This document shows positions 8,701 to 17,507 of a stretch of 64,000 bases of DNA, piece after piece. How positions within the stretch are numbered: position 1 is the stretch's first letter; every line of letters begins with the position of its first letter. The stretch comes from Nocardioides panzhihuensis (GTDB taxonomy: Bacteria > Actinomycetota > Actinomycetes > Propionibacteriales > Nocardioidaceae), in NCBI RefSeq assembly GCF_013408335.1, contig NZ_JACBZR010000001.1, positions 3,697,501 to 3,761,500 of the forward strand, written 5' to 3'. The notes beneath the pieces were generated by a model that saw only the letters and a program-made list of their open reading frames with translations, had not been told where the DNA came from and ran no database searches. The translations under genes and the position numbers were made by a program.

Positions 8701-10995
8701 TCAGCCCTCCAAGCGAACCACGACCCCCTTCGAGGTCGGGGTGTTGCTGCCCTCGGCGACGCTGTCGAGCGGCACGAGGACGTTCGTCTCCGGATAGTAC
8801 GCCGCCGCCGAGCCCCGGCTCGCCGGGTAGGCGACCAGGGTGAATCCGGGTGCCCGCCGCTCGACACCGTCCTTCCAGACCCCGACGATGTCGACACGGT
8901 CGCCGTCGGCGAGCCCAAGCTCGGCGATGTCGTCCGGGTTGACCATCACCACTCGGCGGGCCTGGTGGATGCCGCGGTAACGGTCGTCCATCGCGTACGG
9001 GATGGTGTTCCACTGGTCGTGCGAGCGCAGCGTCTGCAGGATCAGGTGGCCCGGTGGCGCCTGCAGCCAGGTCAGGTCGTTGCGCGTGAAGACGGCCTTG
9101 CCGCTCGGCGTGCGGTAGACGCCGGAGTTGACCGGGTTCGGGAGGACGAAGCCGTTGGGCTCCTTGATCCGCTCGTTGAAGTCCTCGAACCCCGGCACCA
9201 CCCGAGCGATGCGACCGCGGATCCGGCTGTAGTCCGCCTCGAAGTCCGCCCACGCGATGCCGTAGCGGCGACCGATCGTGGCTCGCGCGATGCGCGAGAC
9301 GATCGCGACCTCGCTGAGCAGGCTCTTCGAGGCGGGCTCGAGCTTGCCGCGGGTCGCGTGCACCGAGCTCATCGAGTCTTCGACGGTCACGAACTGCTCG
9401 CCGCTCGCCTGGACGTCGATGTCGCTGCGGCCCAGCGTGGGCAGGATCAGCGCCGTCTGCCCGACAACGGTGTGCGAGCGATTGAGCTTGGTGGAGATCT
9501 GGACCGTCAGGCTGCATCTCCTCAGCGCCGCCTCGGCGACGTCGCTGTCCGAGATCGCCCGGACGAAGTTGCCGGCGACGCCCATGAAGACCTTCGCCTT
9601 GCCGTCCCGCATCGCCCGGACCGCGTCCACAGAGTCGTATCCGTGCTTGCGTGGCGGGTCGAAGCCGAACTCGGCACCGAGCGCGTCCAGGAAGGAGTCG
9701 GGCATCTTCTCCCAGATACCCATCGTCCGGTCGCCCTGGACGTTGGAGTGGCCCCGGACCGGGCACACGCCCGCACCAGGCTTGCCGATGTTGCCCCGCA
9801 GCATGAGGAAGTTGACCACCTCGCGGATCGTCGGAACACCGTGCTTGTGCTGGGTCAACCCCATCGCCCAGCAGACGATGACCGACCGGCTCGCCAGCAC
9901 CTGCTCGTGGACCGCCTCGATCTCCTCCCGCGTCAGCCCGGTGGCCTCGAGCGCGGACTCCCAGCTGATCGCGCGGGCATGCTCGGCGAAGGCATAGAAC
10001 CCGGTCGTGTACTCCGCGATGTACTCCCAGTCCAGCACCCCTCCCCCTGCGTCCCGGTCGGCCTCGAGCAGAAGGCGGTTGAGCATCTGGAACAGGGCGA
10101 GATCGCCGCCGGGCCGGATCTGCAGGAACTGGTCCGCGATCTGGGTGCCCCGGCCCACCACGCCACGAGCCTTCTGCGGGTTCTTGAACCGCATCAGTCC
10201 CGCCTCGGGCAGCGTGTTGACCGCGAGCACCTTGCCGCCGCGCTGCTTGGTCTCCTCCAGCGCCGACAGCATCCGCGGGTGGTTCGTACCCGGGTTCTGG
10301 CCGACGACGAACACCAGGTCCGCGTTGTAGATGTCCTCGAGCTGGACGCTGCCCTTGCCGATCCCAAGTGTCTCGTTGAGCGCCGAGCCGCTGGACTCGT
10401 GGCACATGTTCGAGCAGTCAGGCAGGTTGTTCGTACCGAAGGCCCGGGCGAAGAGCTGCACCAGGAACGCGGCCTCGTTGTTCAGCCTGCCCGAGACGTA
10501 GAACAGCGCCTCGTCGGGAGAGTCGAGACCGTTGAGCTCTGTGCCGATGGTCTCGAACGCCTCCTCCCAGCTGATCGGCTCGTAGTGGGTCGCACCTGGC
10601 CGCTTGACCATCGGCTCGGTCAGCCGGCCCTGCTGGTTGAGCCAGTAGTCCGACTTCCCGTCGAGCTCCGCGACCGAGTGCCGGGCGAAGAACTCGCGCG
10701 TCACCCGACGCGAGGTCGCCTCGTCGGCGATGTGCTTCGCGCCGTTCTCGCAGTACTCGTTCTTCGCCCGGTGCCCCGGGTCGGGCCAGGCACATCCGGG
10801 ACAGTCCATCCCGTCGGCCTGGTTGAGGTTCAACAACGTCAAGGCCGTACGCCGCACCGACGTCTGCTTCAACGAGTACTCGATCGCCTTGCGCACCGCC
10901 GGGACACCGGCGGCCCACGTCTTCGGCTCGCTGACACCAAGCGCGTCCACCGGATCGCCCACCGGGTACGCACCGTTCGCGTCTCGCTTCACCAC
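8701..10995 (-). CDS. FdhF/YdeP-family molybdopterin oxidoreductase (formate dehydrogenase-like)
   Basis: 764 residues, typical of the YdeP/FdhF-like family. A short Cys-rich site DCPGCAWPDP lies near residue 65, followed by the molybdopterin domain (SWEEAFETIG, VVGQNPGTNHPRML, CPVRGHSNVQGDRTMGI) and a C-terminal Molydop_binding domain. GTG start, AAGGAG 5 nt upstream. It lies 24 nt after the betaine carrier gene and is probably cotranscribed with it. In context it could oxidise the formate released by PurU and FdhA to CO2, but members of this family have poorly defined substrates, so formate is an inference. No FdhD maturation gene is in the window. Confidence 0.87.
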   Translation of the reverse strand: MVKRDANGAYPVGDPVDALGVSEPKTWAAGVPAVRKAIEYSLKQTSVRRTALTLLNLNQADGMDCPGCAWPDPGHRAKNEYCENGAKHIADEATSRRVTREFFARHSVAELDGKSDYWLNQQGRLTEPMVKRPGATHYEPISWEEAFETIGTELNGLDSPDEALFYVSGRLNNEAAFLVQLFARAFGTNNLPDCSNMCHESSGSALNETLGIGKGSVQLEDIYNADLVFVVGQNPGTNHPRMLSALEETKQRGGKVLAVNTLPEAGLMRFKNPQKARGVVGRGTQIADQFLQIRPGGDLALFQMLNRLLLEADRDAGGGVLDWEYIAEYTTGFYAFAEHARAISWESALEATGLTREEIEAVHEQVLASRSVIVCWAMGLTQHKHGVPTIREVVNFLMLRGNIGKPGAGVCPVRGHSNVQGDRTMGIWEKMPDSFLDALGAEFGFDPPRKHGYDSVDAVRAMRDGKAKVFMGVAGNFVRAISDSDVAEAALRRCSLTVQISTKLNRSHTVVGQTALILPTLGRSDIDVQASGEQFVTVEDSMSSVHATRGKLEPASKSLLSEVAIVSRIARATIGRRYGIAWADFEADYSRIRGRIARVVPGFEDFNERIKEPNGFVLPNPVNSGVYRTPSGKAVFTRNDLTWLQAPPGHLILQTLRSHDQWNTIPYAMDDRYRGIHQARRVVMVNPDDIAELGLADGDRVDIVGVWKDGVERRAPGFTLVAYPASRGSAAAYYPETNVLVPLDSVAEGSNTPTSKGVVVRLEG

Positions 10996-11019
10996 AACCG
11001 CTCCTTCTCGCGACTCGTG

Positions 11020-12822
11020 CTAGCTGGCCGACCTGGGCAGCTCGTCGGCCAGCTCGACCACCGGCTCGTCAGCCATCTCGACCAGTTCCACCGCCTCAGC
11101 AGGCGCATCCGGGTCGCGGGAGACCCGGATGACGAAGTCGTCGCCGTGTTCGGAGACCCCGTAGACCACGGCCTGCTCGACGGCCCTGGAGGCGTACTCG
11201 GCGCGGACCACCAGCGGGTCCGCCCGGAGGTCCTTCACCAGGGACACGCACAACGCGATCATGACCAGCACGAACGGCACGGCGGCGACGATGGTGAGCG
11301 TCTGCAGGCCGCTCAGCGCGTCGGTACCACCGACCAGGAGCATCACCGCAGCGACGGCACCGGTGGCGACGCCCCAGAAGATCACCGTCGGCTTTCCCGG
11401 CTCGATGGAGCCGCGCTCGGAGAGGGTAGCCATGACGATCGAGGCCGCATCCGCCCCCGAGACGAAGAAGAGCGCGACCAGGATCATGACGACGACGCTG
11501 GCCACCGTCGCGAGCGGGAAGGACTCGAGGGTCGTGAACAGCTGGGTCTCCACACCACCCGCGCCGGCGATGTCCACGCCGTTCTGCTGCAGGTTGAGCG
11601 CCGCGCCACCGAAGATCGCGAACCAGGCCAGGCTCACCAGCGAGGGAACGAGCAGCACGCCGGTCACGAACTGGCGAATCGTCCGACCGCGGGAGATCCG
11701 CGCGATGAACATGCCGACGAACGGCGTCCACGAGAGCCACCACGCCCAGTAGAAGACCGTCCAGCTCGACAGCCACGTCGCGGTCTCGGAACCCTCTGCC
11801 GACGTACGCGCCGACATCATCGCCACCTCCTGGAAGTAGCTCCCTACGGTCGTCGGGATCAGGCTGAGGATGAAGACGGTCGGCCCGGCCAGGAAGACGA
11901 ACAGGGCGAGCGAGACGGCGAGCACCATGTTGATGTTCGAGAGCCACTGGATCCCCTTGGCCACACCGGAGACCGCCGAGACGACGAACCCGACCGTGAG
12001 CACCGCGATGATCACGACCAGGATGCCGTTGCCCGTCGAGCCGATCCCGCCGACGATCTCGAGGCCGCTGCGGATCTGGAGCGCCCCCAGCCCCAGCGAC
12101 GCCGCCGACCCGAAGAGCGTCGCGAAGATCGCGAGCATGTCGATGATCTTCCCGCCGGCACCGTGCGCGTGGCGCCCGAGGAGGGGCTCGAACACCGAGC
12201 TGATGAGCAGACCGCGCCCTTTGCGGAAGACGCTGTACGCGATCGCGAGCCCGACCAGGGCGTAGATCGCCCACGGGTGGATCCCCCAGTGGAAGAGAGT
12301 CGTGGCCATGGCGGTCTGGATCTGCTCGGACTGGCCGTCGCCGGCTGTGCCCGGCGGAGGCGAGACGTAGTGGCTGATCGGCTCGCTGACGCCGTAGAAG
12401 ATCAGGCCGATCCCCATGCCGGCGCTGAACATCATCGTGATCCACGAGACCGTGCGGAACTCGGGCTCCTCACCGTCCCTACCGAGCGGGATGTTCCCGA
12501 ACTTGCCGAACGCCAGCCACAGCACGAACCCGACGAAGGTCGACGCCGTAGTGACGAAGAGCCAGCCCAGGTTGGCCATCACCCACGACAGCGAGCGCCC
12601 CGAGACCGACGCCAGCGACTCGGTGCTGACGAATCCCCAGACCAGGAAGCCGACCGCGATGACTGCCGACACCCCGAAGACGACGCGGTCGAGCCCCCCG
12701 GTGTCCTTCGCAGGCTCCTCGGGAGGACAGTCGAGGGCCGGATGGGTCGGGGCCCCGTTCTGGCCGGCGGCTGGGCGTGACGCCTCCGGGGAAATGTCTC
12801 CGCTGCCTGCAGATGAACTCAT
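11020..12822 (-). CDS. BCCT-family betaine/choline/carnitine transporter
   Basis: About 600 residues with 12 predicted membrane helices. Family signatures are GMGIGLIFYGVSEPISHY (aromatic substrate-box region) and SWTVFYWAWWLSWTPFVG. The acidic C-terminal tail (about 80 residues) is rich in VELVEMADEP-type sequence. It imports a quaternary ammonium compound, here most likely glycine betaine, given the adjacent gbcAB. I use the ATG at 12822 (GGAG, 6-nt spacing); an ATG at 12873 has an equally spaced GGAG and would add 17 residues. The palindrome cluster at 12923-12957 lies directly upstream, and the GntR gene is divergent. Confidence 0.92.
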   Translation of the reverse strand: MSSSAGSGDISPEASRPAAGQNGAPTHPALDCPPEEPAKDTGGLDRVVFGVSAVIAVGFLVWGFVSTESLASVSGRSLSWVMANLGWLFVTTASTFVGFVLWLAFGKFGNIPLGRDGEEPEFRTVSWITMMFSAGMGIGLIFYGVSEPISHYVSPPPGTAGDGQSEQIQTAMATTLFHWGIHPWAIYALVGLAIAYSVFRKGRGLLISSVFEPLLGRHAHGAGGKIIDMLAIFATLFGSAASLGLGALQIRSGLEIVGGIGSTGNGILVVIIAVLTVGFVVSAVSGVAKGIQWLSNINMVLAVSLALFVFLAGPTVFILSLIPTTVGSYFQEVAMMSARTSAEGSETATWLSSWTVFYWAWWLSWTPFVGMFIARISRGRTIRQFVTGVLLVPSLVSLAWFAIFGGAALNLQQNGVDIAGAGGVETQLFTTLESFPLATVASVVVMILVALFFVSGADAASIVMATLSERGSIEPGKPTVIFWGVATGAVAAVMLLVGGTDALSGLQTLTIVAAVPFVLVMIALCVSLVKDLRADPLVVRAEYASRAVEQAVVYGVSEHGDDFVIRVSRDPDAPAEAVELVEMADEPVVELADELPRSAS

Positions 12823-12922
12823 GACGCGCTCCGATCGAGGGCTTTGGGGATGAGCAGCATCTGTCGGTGCCATCGAGGCTCCGGGCGCGGCACTTCAGCG
12901 GGGCGCTATCCCGGGCAGATGC

Positions 12923-12957
12923 TGATATACTAGTTATCATATATGTGATGCATCACA
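12923..12957. promoter_or_regulatory. Palindromic operator cluster before the BCCT gene (likely GntR sites)
   Basis: An AT-rich island in GC-rich DNA holds two dyads. TGATA-N7-TATCA spans 12923-12939, and the perfect 14-bp palindrome TGTGATGCATCACA spans 12944-12957. The inner TGATGCATCA matches the TGATNNATCA pattern also found before the GntR gene, glyA and purU. FCD-type GntR dimers bind short dyads of this kind. Confidence 0.6.
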
Positions 12958-13045
12958 CGAGCAAGGACCGGATCGCGATGACGAGCCGTTCGACTCGGGA
13001 CGGCCGCGGCGGGCGCGCGGCGTTCGGCACGTCATTGCCCGCTGA

Positions 13046-13057
13046 CTGATGTATCAG
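13046..13057. promoter_or_regulatory. CTGATGTATCAG dyad before the GntR gene (likely autoregulation site)
   Basis: 12-bp near-perfect palindrome 53 bp upstream of the GntR start and about 90 bp from the BCCT operator cluster, in the divergent intergenic region. It fits TGATNNATCA. An autoregulatory role is inference from position. Confidence 0.55.
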
Positions 13058-13110
13058 CCTAAGATGGTTAAAAGTGCACAGGCAGGAACGGACGAGTAGG
13101 GCATGGATTC

Positions 13111-13785
13111 ATGACGGTTGACGAGATCCTGGCAACGACGGCGAATCCCCCCGCCACCTCGCTTGCCGAGCAGGCCTACCTCTACATCCGCGACCGCCTG
13201 GTGATGCTCGACATCCGGCCGGGGGCGCCGATCAACGACGCTCAGATCGCCGCCGCCATCGGCATGGGCCGCACCCCCGTGCGGGAGGCGATCAAGCGCC
13301 TCGAGGCCGACCACCTGGTTCACTCCTTCCCCCGCCGCGGCACGTTCGCGACGACCATCGACGCGACCGAGCTCAGCGCGATCGCCGAGATCCGGCGCCA
13401 GCTGGCGCCGCACGCGTCCCGCGCCGCCGCAGAGCGCGCGACCGAGCAGCAGCGCGAGCAGATGCGCGCCCTCGCTGCCCAGATCGGCAAGGGCAAGCTG
13501 GGCGACGGCGACCGCACCGCGCTGATGCAGGTCGACAAGGCCGCCCACGGCCTGATCTACCAATCCAGCGGCAACGCTCACCTCGAGGACATTCTGATCA
13601 GGTACGACAACCTCGCCATCCGGATCTGGTGGATGGTCATCGACCGCCTTCCCGACCTGGCCCACCACGTCGTCGAGCAGGCGCAGCTCCTCAGCGTGGT
13701 CGCCGCGGGTGACGGCGACCAGGCCGAGAAGCTCACCCTCGAGCACATCGGCGGCTTCGAGCGAGAGATCCGTCAGGTCCTCTGA
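13111..13785 (+). CDS. GntR-family transcriptional regulator (FadR/FCD subfamily)
   Basis: 224 residues. The winged helix-turn-helix covers about residues 15-75 (RDRLVMLDIRPGAPINDAQI, then IGMGRTPVREAIKRLEADHL). The all-helical FCD ligand-binding domain follows (about 85-215), with IRRQLAPHASRAAAERAT, DKAAHGLIYQSSGN and a C-terminal EHIGGFER carrying the usual metal-binding His. Divergent from the betaine carrier. I infer that it senses a betaine-pathway or one-carbon metabolite and controls the genes preceded by TGATNNATCA. ATG at 13111; a nearer ATG at 13103 is closed by a stop after three codons. Confidence 0.9.
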   Translation: MTVDEILATTANPPATSLAEQAYLYIRDRLVMLDIRPGAPINDAQIAAAIGMGRTPVREAIKRLEADHLVHSFPRRGTFATTIDATELSAIAEIRRQLAPHASRAAAERATEQQREQMRALAAQIGKGKLGDGDRTALMQVDKAAHGLIYQSSGNAHLEDILIRYDNLAIRIWWMVIDRLPDLAHHVVEQAQLLSVVAAGDGDQAEKLTLEHIGGFEREIRQVL

Positions 13786-14976
13786 TCAGCAGTCCAGCTG
13801 GATGTCTCCCAGCGGCTTGGAGCAGCAGATCAACACCTTCTGGTTGGCGATCTCCTTCGGCCGGATCCCGCCGTTGTGCTGCATGTCGACCTCTCCGGAG
13901 AGCATCGACACCTTGCAGGTCCCGCACATGCCCTGACCACAGGCGGCCAACGGCCGCATGCCGGCGGCCACCGCCGCCTCCAGCAGCGTCTCGTCCGGAC
14001 CACAGGTGATCATGCGGCCGCTGCGCGCGAACTCGACCGAGAACCCGATCGCGGCCTCCTCCGCGGCTTTATCCGCGGCGTCCTGCTCGGCTTCCTGCTC
14101 GGTCGGTGGACCGGCCGGCAGGACAGGCGCCGCGGGCGCACTGAGGTCGAAGCTCTCCTCGTGATACTTCGACATGTCGTAGTCGAGCTCTTCGAGCAGC
14201 GACTTCGCCGCCGCCATGTAGCCCTCGGGTCCGCAGATGAACGTCTCACGCTCGTTGAGGTCGGGGGCCAGGATCTCGAGCACCGGCTTGGAGATGCGTC
14301 CCTGCAGCCCCATCCAGCGCTCGGTGGGGGCATCGCCCTCGCAGATCTCCACCACTCGCAGGTTGGGCATCAGGCGAGCCATCGCCTCGAGCTCGCCGCG
14401 GTAGATGATGTCGGCCGGCGTGCGCGCGCTGTGCACGAAGAGGATGTCCGCCTCGGAGCCGAGGTCGTACAGGGTCCGTGTCATCGAGAGCACCGGCGTG
14501 ATGCCGCTCCCTGCCGAGAGGAACAGATACTTCGGCGCGTCCTCCTCCGGCAGCACGAAGGCGCCCGCCGGAGCGTGCATCGAGATCCAGTTGCCGGGTT
14601 CGAGATTGTCGTGCAGCCAGTTCGACACCACGCCGCCGGGGACCCGCTTGATCGTGATCGCCAGGCGGTCGGGCCGGGTCGGCGGGGAGGCGATCGTGTA
14701 GCAGCGAGTCATCATCTCGCCGTCGATCTCGACCCGCATCGTGATGAACTGGCCCGCCTCGAAGTCGAAGGGGCGCCGCTCGGGTGTCGTGAAGACGAAG
14801 GTCTTCACATCATGGGTGACCGCCAGAACCTGGCTGCACACCAGGTCCATCACGTCGCTCTCGGCCCAGCAGGGCTCCAGCATCCGCTTGCTACGGACGA
14901 CCGCCGGGCGGCCGTTCTGCAGGCCGAACGAGTTCGGCTCCGACACCTTGGGGATGTCCGTCTCCATGATGCTCAT
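13786..14976 (-). CDS. gbcB: Glycine betaine monooxygenase reductase subunit
   Basis: 396 residues. FAD/NAD reductase module: RCYTIASPP (flavin), PKYLFLSAGSGITPVLSM (NAD) and ETFICGPEGYM. An Ala/Glu-rich linker (about 290-315) is followed by a C-terminal plant-type [2Fe-2S] ferredoxin domain with the cluster cysteines in CGQGMCGTC and a final Cys in LICCSKPLG. It passes electrons from NADH to the Rieske oxygenase GbcA, encoded 20 nt upstream on the same strand. GGGAG ribosome site, 5-nt spacing. Its stop abuts the convergent GntR stop with no terminator between. Confidence 0.9.
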   Translation of the reverse strand: MSIMETDIPKVSEPNSFGLQNGRPAVVRSKRMLEPCWAESDVMDLVCSQVLAVTHDVKTFVFTTPERRPFDFEAGQFITMRVEIDGEMMTRCYTIASPPTRPDRLAITIKRVPGGVVSNWLHDNLEPGNWISMHAPAGAFVLPEEDAPKYLFLSAGSGITPVLSMTRTLYDLGSEADILFVHSARTPADIIYRGELEAMARLMPNLRVVEICEGDAPTERWMGLQGRISKPVLEILAPDLNERETFICGPEGYMAAAKSLLEELDYDMSKYHEESFDLSAPAAPVLPAGPPTEQEAEQDAADKAAEEAAIGFSVEFARSGRMITCGPDETLLEAAVAAGMRPLAACGQGMCGTCKVSMLSGEVDMQHNGGIRPKEIANQKVLICCSKPLGDIQLDC

Positions 14977-14996
14977 GTGTGTGCTCCCGAATCCTG

Positions 14997-16262
14997 CTAG
15001 GCGTTGGCTTGGACGCGTTGGACGTACCAGGTGACGAAGGCGTCGACCTCGCCCTCGACGATCGAGTACGGGCCGGGTACGTAGCCCGGGTCCGCGACTC
15101 CTCGCTGCGTGCCCTCCACCAGGACGCGGTCCTGGTCGTTGGTGGCCCGCCAGACAGAGGTGAGCGACTCGACCGAGTAGTCCACCCCTTCGACGGCCTC
15201 CGGGTTCACCAGCCAGGTCGTCCGAACCAGCGTCCGGTCGACCGCCAGCGGGATCACCGAGAAGACGACGGCGTGGTCACCGAGGAAGTGGAACCACGAG
15301 TTGGGCTGCATGTGCAGCGAGAGATCTCCGAACCTCGGGTCCTCGATGGACCCCATCAGCTTGGCGCAGAGCTGCTGTCCGTCGGGGCCGAACGAGGCCC
15401 CCGCGCCGTCGAGCGGGAGGTGCGAGATCTGGAACGCCGTCGCGCGCCCCTCGAGCTCGCAGCGCTCGCCGATGGGAAAGCCGATGGCCGCGCAGGCCTT
15501 CTCCAGATCGGCCTGCGCCGCCTGGTAGCGCTCGAAGGTCGACTGCATACGCGGCGGCACGTCCTTGGCCTCGTACCGGCTGATCGGGAAGTAGGCCGTC
15601 ACCAGCTCGGGGTGGGAGGCGTCGCAGTGGTGGCACTCACGGTTGTTCTCCATCACCAGCTTCCAGTTGCCCTCCTCCACGATGTCGGTCTGGTGGGCGA
15701 CCTTGGCCGAGGCGAGCGAGTAGGGCTTCAGGTAGGGCTCCAGGAACTCGCTGACCTCGTCGAAGTCGGCCGGCGGCTCCTCGGCCAGGCAGAGGAAGAC
15801 CAGCCCGCCCACGGCGCGGACGTTCACCGGCTTGAGCCCGAACTTGTCGTACTCGAACGAGTCCTGCTGGGACTCGGCGAAGATCAGGCTGCCGTCGACC
15901 CGGTAGGTCCACTGGTGATAGGGGCACACGATGTTGCCGATCGAGCCACATGCGGACTCGAGCAGCCGTGATCCGCGGTGCCGGCACACGTTCCGGAAGG
16001 CGCGGACGTTCTCGTCGTCATCGCGGACGACGATCACGGAGTGCGCGCCCACATCGATGGTGACGTAGTCACCGGGGTCCGGGATCTCGGCCTCGGCCAC
16101 GGCGAAGATCCAGTGCTGCCCGAAGACGATGTCGAGATCCTGCTCGTAGATCTCCGAGCTTGTGTAGAACGGCGCCTCCAGGCTGTAGCCGGATGCTCGC
16201 CTGTCCGCCAAGGACGCCAGGTCCGCAGGCGTCGTTTCGATGCTCATTCGCGTCACGCTCAT
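14997..16262 (-). CDS. gbcA: Glycine betaine monooxygenase, Rieske oxygenase subunit
   Basis: About 421 residues. The Rieske [2Fe-2S] ligands are CRHRG and CPYHQW with 17 residues between the Cys-His pairs; the mononuclear iron site is in NNRECHHCDASHPEL. This is the GbcA/choline-monooxygenase-like branch that N-demethylates glycine betaine to dimethylglycine and releases formaldehyde. Three starts are possible: TTG at 16301, ATG at 16262 (GGGAG just upstream, only 2-nt spacing) and ATG at 16247 (no clear site). I use 16262 with modest confidence. IclR-type repeats lie 65-105 bp upstream. Confidence 0.88.
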   Translation of the reverse strand: MSVTRMSIETTPADLASLADRRASGYSLEAPFYTSSEIYEQDLDIVFGQHWIFAVAEAEIPDPGDYVTIDVGAHSVIVVRDDDENVRAFRNVCRHRGSRLLESACGSIGNIVCPYHQWTYRVDGSLIFAESQQDSFEYDKFGLKPVNVRAVGGLVFLCLAEEPPADFDEVSEFLEPYLKPYSLASAKVAHQTDIVEEGNWKLVMENNRECHHCDASHPELVTAYFPISRYEAKDVPPRMQSTFERYQAAQADLEKACAAIGFPIGERCELEGRATAFQISHLPLDGAGASFGPDGQQLCAKLMGSIEDPRFGDLSLHMQPNSWFHFLGDHAVVFSVIPLAVDRTLVRTTWLVNPEAVEGVDYSVESLTSVWRATNDQDRVLVEGTQRGVADPGYVPGPYSIVEGEVDAFVTWYVQRVQANA

Positions 16263-16326
16263 GTCTCCCACGCTCAGATCCGGGCAGGTACCGGGGTTCA
16301 AGATGACAGCGGCCCGTCAGTGAACA

Positions 16327-16365
16327 GTTGTTTCGCTCTGCACAACTACTGCGTACCGTGAAACG
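16327..16365. promoter_or_regulatory. IclR-type operator before gbcA
   Basis: GTTGTTTCG (16327-16335) and CGTGAAACG (16357-16365) face each other as imperfect inverted half-sites. The same words, GTTTCACGGT and GCGAAACAA in reverse complement, recur in the iclR-fdhA intergenic region. The IclR gene next door is the obvious candidate binder. Confidence 0.5.
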
Positions 16366-16450
16366 ATTCTGCCGCGCCAAATGTGACGCTGTCAACGGAT
16401 CGATGTCGATTCGGTCACAGGATTTACGCGCGCCCGCCGATGTACGCGAC

Positions 16451-16481
16451 GCGGCCCGCATGCACAGGGCATGCGGGCCGC
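16451..16481. terminator. Terminator after the IclR gene
   Basis: Perfect 13-bp stem GCGGCCCGCATGC / GCATGCGGGCCGC with a 5-nt loop, 51 nt past the IclR stop. It insulates the gbcA promoter from iclR transcription. Confidence 0.7.
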
Positions 16482-16531
16482 TCTTGCGTGCCGGTTCAGC
16501 GCCCCCGGCAGGGCACAGATCACTCTGCCAA

Positions 16532-17314
16532 TCACTCGGCCTTGGGGAAGCCGTTTCGCTCGGAGATGGACGCAGCGGCCGCGAGAACGTGCTCGGCCAG
16601 CTCGGCCGCATTCTCGGCGGTGATGCGGAACGACGGCCCGGAGACCACCACGGCAGCGATCACCCCGCCACCGATGGAGCGGATCGGCGCCGCCACTCCG
16701 GCGAGCCCGATCTCGTGCTCATCGACCGAGTAGGCATATCCCAGCTCCCGGATCTCGGCGAGCTGCTCCTCGAGCTGCTCCGGGTCGACGACGGTCTCCT
16801 CGGTGTAGCGCTCGAGCCCACGATCCAAGATGTGCCGACGCTCCTCCGGCCTCATGGTCGCCAGGAAGACCTTCCCGGAAGCGGTGGTGTGCAAGGGGCT
16901 CCGCTGCCCGACCCAGTTCACCGAGGTGACCTCGGCACTCCCGATCACCTGGTCGATCGTGATGGTCTCCGCGCCGTCGTTGATGACGATGTTGACGGTC
17001 TCCCCGACCTCGTCGGCCAGCGCCATGGAGATCGGTCGGCTGGTGACCGAGATGTCGTGCTTACGGGTCGCGCCGGCAGCCAGCTGGATGACGCCGTAAC
17101 CGAGCTGGTACTGCCCACGGCTGGAGTTCTGTTCCACCAGCCCCCTCGCCTCGAGCGTCGCCAACAACCGGAAGATCGTCGACTTGTGCACCCCCAGCTC
17201 CTCCGAGATCGGCGTGACGCCGACCGCCCCCCGCCTGGCGAGCACCTGGAGGATCGAGATTGCTCGGTCGACTGAGTGAACGGTCGTACTCCGCGTTTCG
17301 CTCGTGTTGCTCAT
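16532..17314 (-). CDS. IclR-family transcriptional regulator
   Basis: 260 residues from the ATG at 17314. The N-terminal winged helix-turn-helix is HSVDRAISILQVLARRG, then GVTPISEELGVHKSTIFRLLATLEARGLVEQ without a break in the family pattern. The effector domain (about 85-255) carries the IclR signature region SPLHTTASGKVFLA and DEHEIGLAGVAAPI. It is divergent from fdhA and upstream of gbcA, and both promoters carry GTTTC/GAAAC repeats, so it probably controls formaldehyde production and removal together. The effector is unknown; betaine, dimethylglycine or formaldehyde are reasonable guesses. Confidence 0.9.
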   Translation of the reverse strand: MSNTSETRSTTVHSVDRAISILQVLARRGAVGVTPISEELGVHKSTIFRLLATLEARGLVEQNSSRGQYQLGYGVIQLAAGATRKHDISVTSRPISMALADEVGETVNIVINDGAETITIDQVIGSAEVTSVNWVGQRSPLHTTASGKVFLATMRPEERRHILDRGLERYTEETVVDPEQLEEQLAEIRELGYAYSVDEHEIGLAGVAAPIRSIGGGVIAAVVVSGPSFRITAENAAELAEHVLAAAASISERNGFPKAE

Positions 17315-17410
17315 GGCGAAACAGTATGCACTCTGGACAGATCCACCCCAGGGGCCCCCGTACGAGATGGGTCTTGATGTGCACGTGACGAACGGTCTAG
17401 TTTGGGTCAA

Positions 17411-17461
17411 CGGTTGTTTCACATAGCGCTCTTGTTTCGCAGAAAGAAACAACCGTGAAAC
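17411..17461. promoter_or_regulatory. IclR-type operator array in the iclR-fdhA intergenic region
   Basis: CGGTTGTTTC (17411-17420) and GAAACAACCG (17446-17455) are exact inverse repeats. Nested within is TTGTTTC-N7-GAAACAA (17432-17438, 17446-17452), and a further GTGAAAC follows at 17455-17461. At least four half-sites lie about 50-100 bp before fdhA and about 100-150 bp before iclR, placed to regulate both. Confidence 0.6.
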
Positions 17462-17507
17462 CTGAGTACGCCAGACGCCCCATCCCGGGGCAGGAAGAAG
17501 AGACGCC

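Noticed and set aside
8503..12780. A 1425-codon open frame on the plus strand
   Set aside because: It is antisense to the FdhF-like and BCCT genes, both of which have clear family motifs; the translation is Arg/Asp/His-rich shadow sequence typical of high-GC antisense frames.
16247..16301. TTG start at 16301 for gbcA
   Set aside because: It has no ribosome site and adds residues unlike the family; the ATG at 16262 or 16247 is more likely.
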